From NCBI RefSeq assembly GCF_001514235.1, contig NZ_KQ948931.1:162153-226152 (forward strand): DNA of 64,000 nt. Reading direction: 5' to 3'. The translations under genes were made by a program, and so were the position numbers. The stretch comes from Streptomyces caeruleatus. GTDB taxonomy: Bacteria; Actinomycetota; Actinomycetes; Streptomycetales; Streptomycetaceae. This document shows positions 59,491 through 64,000 of this stretch, piece by piece (position 1 is the first letter of the stretch; each line of letters starts with the position of its first letter). The notes beneath the pieces were generated by a model that was not told the origin of the DNA, searched no databases, and saw nothing but the letters and a program-made list of their open reading frames with translations.

Positions 59491-60891
59491 ATGCCGCAGC
59501 CCGAGAAGGAGCTCAACCCCGACGCCTCACCACAGGAGTGGTTCGGCGCTGAACTGCGCTACTGGCGCAAGCGACAACCCGGCCTGACCGCTGCCCAGTT
59601 GGGGCCGATGGTGCAGGTCAGCCCGGATATGATCTCCAAGATTGAGAAGGGCATATACCGGTGCCAACGGGACCTCGCCGAGCGCCTGGACGCCGTCCTC
59701 GAAACGGGCGGAGTCCTCACCCGCGCGTGGGGGATGGTGTGGGGTGATGCGGATAAAAAGCGGGCTGATGCGGATAGTGCCCGCAAAGGGCCCGTGGAGG
59801 GCGCCATTCAGGTCCACCGAGGCCGCATGCTGGGCGGAGAGACCTCAGCCGCGCTACTTGGGAGCGTTCCGCCAGTGGACCGACGCGCCTTTCTGGCTTA
59901 CACCAGCCTTGCCGCCATCGCCCCGATAGACCTCGCCGGCCTCGTAGCTCCGACTGCACCACCCGAGATCCCGAAGCGGATTCGGCCGAAGGAACTCGAT
60001 CACCTCCGTCTCATCGCCGACGGCATCCACCGTTGGGACAACACCCAGGGCGGTGGGGGTCTGGTCGGCGACTTCGCGAGTCGCTCCCTGGCATGGGCCG
60101 TACGGCTGCTGTCCGTCGACTGCCCGCAGCAGCTCCGCCCGGATCTCCTCAGCAGCATCGCGAGGTTGGGAATAGTCGTCGGTGCGACCCACTTCGACGC
60201 CTACTCTCACGGCGAGGCCCGGGTCGCCTTCAAGGTCGCCTCCGAATGCGCGGAGGAGGCCGGCGACTGGTGGCTCCGCGCGAAGACGTTCTCATTCCTC
60301 TCCCGTCAGGCGACCTGGCTCGGCGATCCGGACGCGGGCCTGACGTACGCGGAGAAGGGCCTTGTCCGCTCCGATCGGCTCACCCCGACGATCCGGGCCA
60401 TGATGCACAGCGCTCGCGCACGCGCCTTCGGCAAGATGCACGACATACAGGGCACGATGGCCGCAGTCGGCGAGGCCGATGACGCCTTCGCCCACTCGAA
60501 CCCCGCCGAAGACCCGACGTGGATGCACTACTACGACGAGGCGCAGCACCACGGCGACACGGCACACGCGCTGTGGGACTTGGCCATCCACGCTGAGCAG
60601 GACCCAGGGCGGGCTGCGGACCGGTTCGCGAAGGCGGTAGCCGGACACAGCGACGACTACGCCCGCTCGCGCGGGATCTCCGGTACGAAATTGGCGTCGC
60701 TCGTCATGGCGAAGGGGGACCCGATGCAGGCCATTGCTCTCGGCCATAGGGCCCTCACCGATGTCGGCCGTCTCACCTCACAGAGGGCAGCCGATGATCT
60801 GAAGGAACTTCGCCGATTCGCCGGACAGCACCGCACGCTGGAAGAGGCGGCGCACCTGCGCCAGCGCATCACGGCTACCTTGCAGGCATGA
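59491..60891 (+). CDS. XRE/TPR transcriptional regulator
   Basis: A 466-residue regulator with an N-terminal helix-turn-helix (FGAELRYWRKRQPGLTAAQLGPMVQVSPDMISKIEKGIYRCQRDLAERLDAVLETGG) and a long helical repeat region characteristic of the Streptomyces XRE/TPR family. The internal DNA repeat GATGCGGATA encodes the residues DADKKRADAD, just after the HTH domain. It is divergent from the HATPase/190-aa pair, a typical arrangement, and the APH-like kinase overlaps its stop by 4 bp. Confidence 0.83.
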   Translation: MPQPEKELNPDASPQEWFGAELRYWRKRQPGLTAAQLGPMVQVSPDMISKIEKGIYRCQRDLAERLDAVLETGGVLTRAWGMVWGDADKKRADADSARKGPVEGAIQVHRGRMLGGETSAALLGSVPPVDRRAFLAYTSLAAIAPIDLAGLVAPTAPPEIPKRIRPKELDHLRLIADGIHRWDNTQGGGGLVGDFASRSLAWAVRLLSVDCPQQLRPDLLSSIARLGIVVGATHFDAYSHGEARVAFKVASECAEEAGDWWLRAKTFSFLSRQATWLGDPDAGLTYAEKGLVRSDRLTPTIRAMMHSARARAFGKMHDIQGTMAAVGEADDAFAHSNPAEDPTWMHYYDEAQHHGDTAHALWDLAIHAEQDPGRAADRFAKAVAGHSDDYARSRGISGTKLASLVMAKGDPMQAIALGHRALTDVGRLTSQRAADDLKELRRFAGQHRTLEEAAHLRQRITATLQA

Positions 60892-61769
60892 CGCTCTCGG
60901 ATGGCCCCACCCGCACCATACTGGAAGAAGCGTGCGGCGCCGCTGGCTTCAACCCGGCAGGCGCCGAGCCCGTTCGCATGGCCGAGAACGAGATATGGCG
61001 CCTCCCAGGGAAGGTGATCGTCCGCATCGCCCGCGCCGGCCAGTGGAAGGCGGCTGTCCGTGAGGTCCGCGTCGCCCGCTGGCTCGCCGACAACGACGTG
61101 CCGGCCGTCCGCGCACTGCCGATCGAGCAGCCTGTAGAGGCCGCGGGGCGCCCGGTGACATTTTGGGTCGAGCTCCCGCCGCATGAGAACGGCACCGTCC
61201 GAGACGTCGTCACGCTGCTGAAGATGCTCCACCCATTGCCCGTGCCGGACTTTCCACTGGACCGGCTCGACCCTTTTGTACGGGTCACCGAGCGGATCGA
61301 CGCGGCGACGTCCCTGTCCGAAGAAGATCGCGGCTGGCTGCGGCATCGGCACGCGGAACTCCGCGCTTGGTGGGAGCGCAGGCCCGTAGGCTTGCGCGAA
61401 TGCGTCGTGCACGGTGACGCGTGGGTCGGCAACGTCCCCCGCACCGCGGCCGGGCCGCTCCTGATGGACTTCGAACGGGTCTCTGTCGGCCCGCCGGAGT
61501 GGGATCTCGTCTCCACCGCGGTCAAGATGACGACGACCAGCGCAGTTACTCGGGCCGAGTATGCCGAGTTCTGCACGGCGTACGGCACGGACGTCACGCA
61601 GTGGGAGGGGTACGAACTACTCGCAGGAGCCCGCGAGTTGCGCATGACCACCTATGCGGCCCAGCACGCCGCAACCCGCCCCGAGTGGCGGGCCGAGGCT
61701 CAATACCGCGTCGACTGTCTGCGCGGCCGAGCAGAACCACGACCCTGGCACTGGAAAGGGATCATGTAG
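60888..61769 (+). CDS. APH-family phosphotransferase
   Basis: A 293-residue aminoglycoside-phosphotransferase-fold kinase. CVVHGDAWVGNVPRTAAGPLLMDFERVSVGPPEWDLVS contains the catalytic HGDxxxxN loop and the metal-binding D, and VIVRIARAGQWKAAVREVRVARWLADNDVP contains the Lys/Glu region of the N-lobe. The DFE in place of the usual D-x-D is common in this family. The substrate is not predictable. It is translationally coupled to the XRE gene (ATGA overlap), so it belongs to the same unit. Confidence 0.82.
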   Translation: MTLSDGPTRTILEEACGAAGFNPAGAEPVRMAENEIWRLPGKVIVRIARAGQWKAAVREVRVARWLADNDVPAVRALPIEQPVEAAGRPVTFWVELPPHENGTVRDVVTLLKMLHPLPVPDFPLDRLDPFVRVTERIDAATSLSEEDRGWLRHRHAELRAWWERRPVGLRECVVHGDAWVGNVPRTAAGPLLMDFERVSVGPPEWDLVSTAVKMTTTSAVTRAEYAEFCTAYGTDVTQWEGYELLAGARELRMTTYAAQHAATRPEWRAEAQYRVDCLRGRAEPRPWHWKGIM

Positions 61770-62011
61770 TGCCCGTGCTCAGCCCGACACAGGAGTCTCC
61801 AACAACTCGATCATGCTGGAGGCGGCTCAGAGCCCATCTTTGAACCTCTGTTGATCTCGTTTATTGCCCCGGCGGGTCTCTGTTCGCCCATGGCTCGCGA
61901 GTGGTTCGGCGGGGGGCTTTGCGGAGAGCTTTCGGATGCTCCGACTGGTGGCGCGTCGGCCGGGTGTGGGCGGACGGATTTCTGCCGGACCTGGGCAGAT
62001 AGCGCGCCACG

Positions 62012-62205
62012 CCGGACACGGCCCTCGTGCACCAGGCGGTGGCGCGTGCCCACCGTATGGGCCGGGTCGGACCGGTCCGCGTGCACCGGCTTGTCGCCGG
62101 GCCGAGGCGACGTTGGACGCGGTGAACGTGTCCGACACCGAGCTCGCCCGCCGGATCATCGAGGAGGAGCAGGAACGGCTGGGTGTGGGCGGCCAGAGGC
62201 CCTGA
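62012..62205 (+). pseudogene. SNF2-type helicase C-terminal remnant
   Basis: In one frame DTALVHQAVARAHRMGRVGPVRVHRLVAG matches the SNF2 helicase motif VI region (Q-x-RAHRxGQ-xPVxVxRL). A different frame continues LDAVNVSDTELARRIIEEEQERLG, the usual tail of Streptomyces DEAD/DEAH helicases of this group. The two pieces are joined with an internal deletion and a frameshift. The rest of the stretch 61770-62299 shows no gene. Confidence 0.55.
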
Positions 62206-62299
62206 CCGGAGAGCGGATCGGGGCGTGCCAGGAAGAAGTAGCATCGTCGCCGACGTGGCGAGGTGAAGGCCGTCGCTTACTGATATGGCGGGGTGAAGC

Positions 62300-62794
62300 G
62301 TGGAACAGAAGAAGCCATGGACGATCCAGTGGCATATTGCCGCAGATGGAACGGTGATCAAGCAGCGGTCCCGGGGCAGCGCGGAGCACGAACAGCTGTT
62401 CCAGCAGTTTGCGACGACGTGGACGCCGAAGATCGAGCAGCTCGATGCCATGGAGCAGGGGCTGCAGCATGCCAGCGCCTCCGGCGAGCGAAGGTCCAGG
62501 GTCCTCCTCTACCTGGCCTACGTGGCTCTCGCAGGGCTCGTGGCCGGGATCGTGTCGGCCTGGGCCGGCATCGATACCGGATTCTTGACGCTGGGGTCGC
62601 TCGCTGTCGTCATTCTCCTCGGGCTCAGCACGGGCGTCATTATGCGGGCATCGATCAGTCGCTATCAGCGCGCCCACCGGGAGGCCGGGTTCGAATCGTC
62701 GAACGGCGTCACGCTCGCCGCTCGCGAGGCCCGCACGATGATCAGCGATCCAGGTGCCGTCTCCGGCAGGGAGTTCGCCGCCGTCCGGGCCTGA
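62300..62794 (+). CDS. two-TM membrane protein
   Basis: A 164-residue protein: a polar N-terminus (MEQKKPWTIQWHIAADGTVIKQRSRGS), a helix, two membrane segments (LLYLAYVALAGLVAGIVSAW and LTLGSLAVVILLGLSTGVIM) and a charged C-terminus. GTG 62300 follows GCGGGGTGAAGC. Family not recognised. It lies alone, convergent with the conjugation genes at 62833. Confidence 0.6.
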   Translation: MEQKKPWTIQWHIAADGTVIKQRSRGSAEHEQLFQQFATTWTPKIEQLDAMEQGLQHASASGERRSRVLLYLAYVALAGLVAGIVSAWAGIDTGFLTLGSLAVVILLGLSTGVIMRASISRYQRAHREAGFESSNGVTLAAREARTMISDPGAVSGREFAAVRA

Positions 62795-62832
62795 TCAGAG
62801 GCCGGGCTGCCGCCCAGGGCTCCGCGGCGGCA

Positions 62833-63273
62833 CTAGATCAACGGGGCCCCGGGGCCTTCAGGCGAAACGGGGCTCCCTGAGACAACTGCGTCGCCGTACG
62901 CCGACTGTTGTTGCTGCTTCGCCGTTGTGGATTGATCATTTTGAGTGGCTGCGGTTGGTCGAGCCTCGGAGGTCTCCCGACCAGCGACCTTTGTAAACAC
63001 CTGCTCCGCGCGGGCCAGGGTCAGCCGCATGGCGCCGTAAGGTCCCACCGCGTAACCGGTGCGGTGGCCGTGCAGATGCAGTTCTGCCACCGCTTGAACC
63101 GCGGCATCGACCTGTGGCACGTCGTCCGGCGGGAGGAGAGCGTGCAGTTCCTCCACCCACTCCCAGCCGAGATCGCGGAGCACCGTTCGAGCTTCTTCCT
63201 TCTCCCAGCCGCTCCGCGCCACCAACCCATGTCGGGGGTCCGCCGAGAAGACCATGTCGGGGTTCGTCATCAT
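62833..63273 (-). CDS. hypothetical protein of conjugation operon
   Basis: A 146-residue protein with a compact N-terminal domain (MMTNPDMVFSADPRHGLVARSGWEKEEARTVLRDLGWEWVEELHALLPPDD) and a Gln/Ser/Thr-rich disordered tail (TQNDQSTTAKQQQQSAYG). It starts through an ATGATGA overlap with the DUF4913-like gene, so it is the last member of an operon with the TraG-like gene. Family not recognised, but such small proteins follow traG in actinobacterial conjugation loci. Confidence 0.6.
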   Translation of the reverse strand: MMTNPDMVFSADPRHGLVARSGWEKEEARTVLRDLGWEWVEELHALLPPDDVPQVDAAVQAVAELHLHGHRTGYAVGPYGAMRLTLARAEQVFTKVAGRETSEARPTAATQNDQSTTAKQQQQSAYGDAVVSGSPVSPEGPGAPLI

Positions 63274-63779
63274 TTCGCCATCTCCTCGGCTCGTCCCGCA
63301 GGCTCGGCTTCTTCGCGGCCCCCATCGGCTTGTGAGGGCCAGGCTGCGAGCTGGAAGCGAGCTGGACGGTCTTCGTGCCGTCCGACGCGGCATTCGTCGC
63401 CAGCCTTGCCGAGGGCCTTGTTCATCCGCGTGAGGAACCGGTCGTACTGCTCGTGCCAGATCACGGTCGAGCCCGCGTCCGCGTAGGCATCGGTTCGGGC
63501 GAGGGCCAGGGCCGCGATCTCGTACCCAAGGCCCTCGTGCTGCGTCCAGCACGGTGGGATGACGTCTTGCGGCTGCCAGGCATACGTCCAGTTCAGCCAG
63601 CGGCACACGGAGTCGAGCCATGTGGGCATCGGAGCGATCAACTCGGCTGGAAGGGCTCCCAGATCCCACGGAGCGGGGCCATCGACCACGGACTCCTCCG
63701 CGCTCCGCTCCGCGATGTACTCCAAGATCAGCGCGGGCGGCTCGGGGAAGGGCTCGAATTGCGCAAGGAGATTCGTCAT
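63270..63779 (-). CDS. DUF4913-like protein
   Basis: A 169-residue protein whose core (TWLDSVCRWLNWTYAWQPQDVIPPCWTQHEGLGYEIAALALARTDAYADAGSTVIWHEQYDRFLTRMN) has the DUF4913 pattern 'W...W..W......CW..H.....E..AL..A.......W.......L'. DUF4913 genes accompany TraG-like coupling proteins in actinobacterial conjugative elements. The C-terminus is low complexity. Its ATG overlaps the end of the upstream partial gene by 4 bp. Confidence 0.68.
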   Translation of the reverse strand: MTNLLAQFEPFPEPPALILEYIAERSAEESVVDGPAPWDLGALPAELIAPMPTWLDSVCRWLNWTYAWQPQDVIPPCWTQHEGLGYEIAALALARTDAYADAGSTVIWHEQYDRFLTRMNKALGKAGDECRVGRHEDRPARFQLAAWPSQADGGREEAEPAGRAEEMAK

Positions 63780-64000
63780 GCGGCAGCCGCCCCCTCGCGG
63801 TCAGCCCACGCGGCGGCGTGAGCCTTGGCCTGGTTCTTCTTCGTCGTGGCCTGCCGTGAGCGCTCCACCTCGTTCGCAGCTCGCAGGTCGCGGACGTGAC
63901 CTTCGATCTCGGTCCAGGACTCCCAGGTCCACATGCCGTCGAGACGCGTGACGATGGGCGGGAGGTTGTCGGCGAGGACCAGAGCGTGTCCTTCCGGCAG
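63776..64000 (-). CDS. C-terminus of a TraG/VirD4-like coupling protein (partial)
   Basis: Only the last 74 residues are in the window; the gene continues past its right edge. The visible LPEGHALVLADNLPPIVTRLDGMWTW resembles the terminal TraM-recognition part of VirD4/TraG-type coupling ATPases, which feed relaxase-bound DNA to the secretion channel. A basic helical tail follows. With the relaxase at 34451 this supports conjugative transfer; the coupling assignment rests on a short segment. Confidence 0.5.
   Translation of the reverse strand: MPEGHALVLADNLPPIVTRLDGMWTWESWTEIEGHVRDLRAANEVERSRQATTKKNQAKAHAAAWADREGAAAA

Noticed and set aside
1..64000. tRNA, rRNA, retron or toxin-antitoxin genes
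   Set aside because: I looked for tRNA-like cloverleafs, reverse transcriptase (YxDD) and small overlapping toxin/antitoxin pairs and found none that I could support.

Overview
The window is high-GC actinobacterial DNA, almost certainly from Streptomyces or a close relative. Evidence is the codon bias, the frequent GTG starts, a cvn 'conservon' (nucleotide-binding module), XRE/TPR regulators, DUF574-type methyltransferases and an FxLD-type RiPP methyltransferase. A MobF-type relaxase-helicase, the C-terminus of a TraG-like coupling protein, a ParB-like protein, an ArdC-type antirestriction domain and many small plasmid/ICE families (DUF2786, DUF3560, DUF6197, DUF6233, DUF6349, DUF4913) indicate a large conjugative plasmid or integrative element rather than core chromosome. 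I see no rRNA, tRNA or CRISPR array.

Layout. 1-4.7 kb: small accessory genes (HNH nuclease, Nudix hydrolase, DUF6233). 4.76-5.66 kb: a 904-bp cassette bounded by IS21-like inverted ends and carrying only a secreted-protein gene. 5.7-22 kb: plasmid 'backbone' made mostly of single-gene units. Six carry the same sigma-70-type promoter (TTGACC/TTGCCC/TTGCTG, exactly 17 bp, TTTAAT), and a seventh is divergent. Each promoter is followed by a 5' RNA hairpin with an AGGGCAAC loop and then a CTCTCACCAG box just upstream of the ribosome binding site. Two further genes have the box, one with the hairpin. This looks like a co-regulated RNA-leader regulon. 22-24.6 kb: DUF6528 protein and IS debris. 24.7-31 kb: a putative terpenoid mini-cluster (FAD oxidase, CrtC-like protein, SCP2-GGPP synthase fusion, LLM oxidoreductase). 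31-34 kb: a carbohydrate-binding-like/coiled-coil pair and a GNAT. 34.4-38.9 kb: relaxase with a candidate oriT upstream. 39-46.3 kb: a sugar/natural-product island (two glycosyltransferases, nucleotide-sugar dehydrogenase, unknown 459-aa protein, TauD-like oxygenase, XRE regulator). 46.3-49.4 kb: a decayed FxLD-type lanthipeptide locus. 49.6-53.1 kb: regulators and a DUF574-type methyltransferase. 53.1-58.1 kb: acyl-CoA dehydrogenase, GAF protein and a complete cvnABCD set. 58.2-61.8 kb: divergent ATPase/XRE regulatory pair plus an APH-type kinase. 61.8-64 kb: helicase remnant, membrane protein and the end of a conjugation operon.

The most novel-looking system is the shared promoter/hairpin/box leader of the 6-21 kb region, with two ~300-nt structured leaders (11.7 and 16.2 kb) that show covariation and two long inverted-repeat units (5.8 and 13.2 kb) placed directly upstream of leader copies. 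Together they suggest RNA-level coordination of plasmid maintenance/establishment genes. Family names are from recognition of motifs; no database search was possible.
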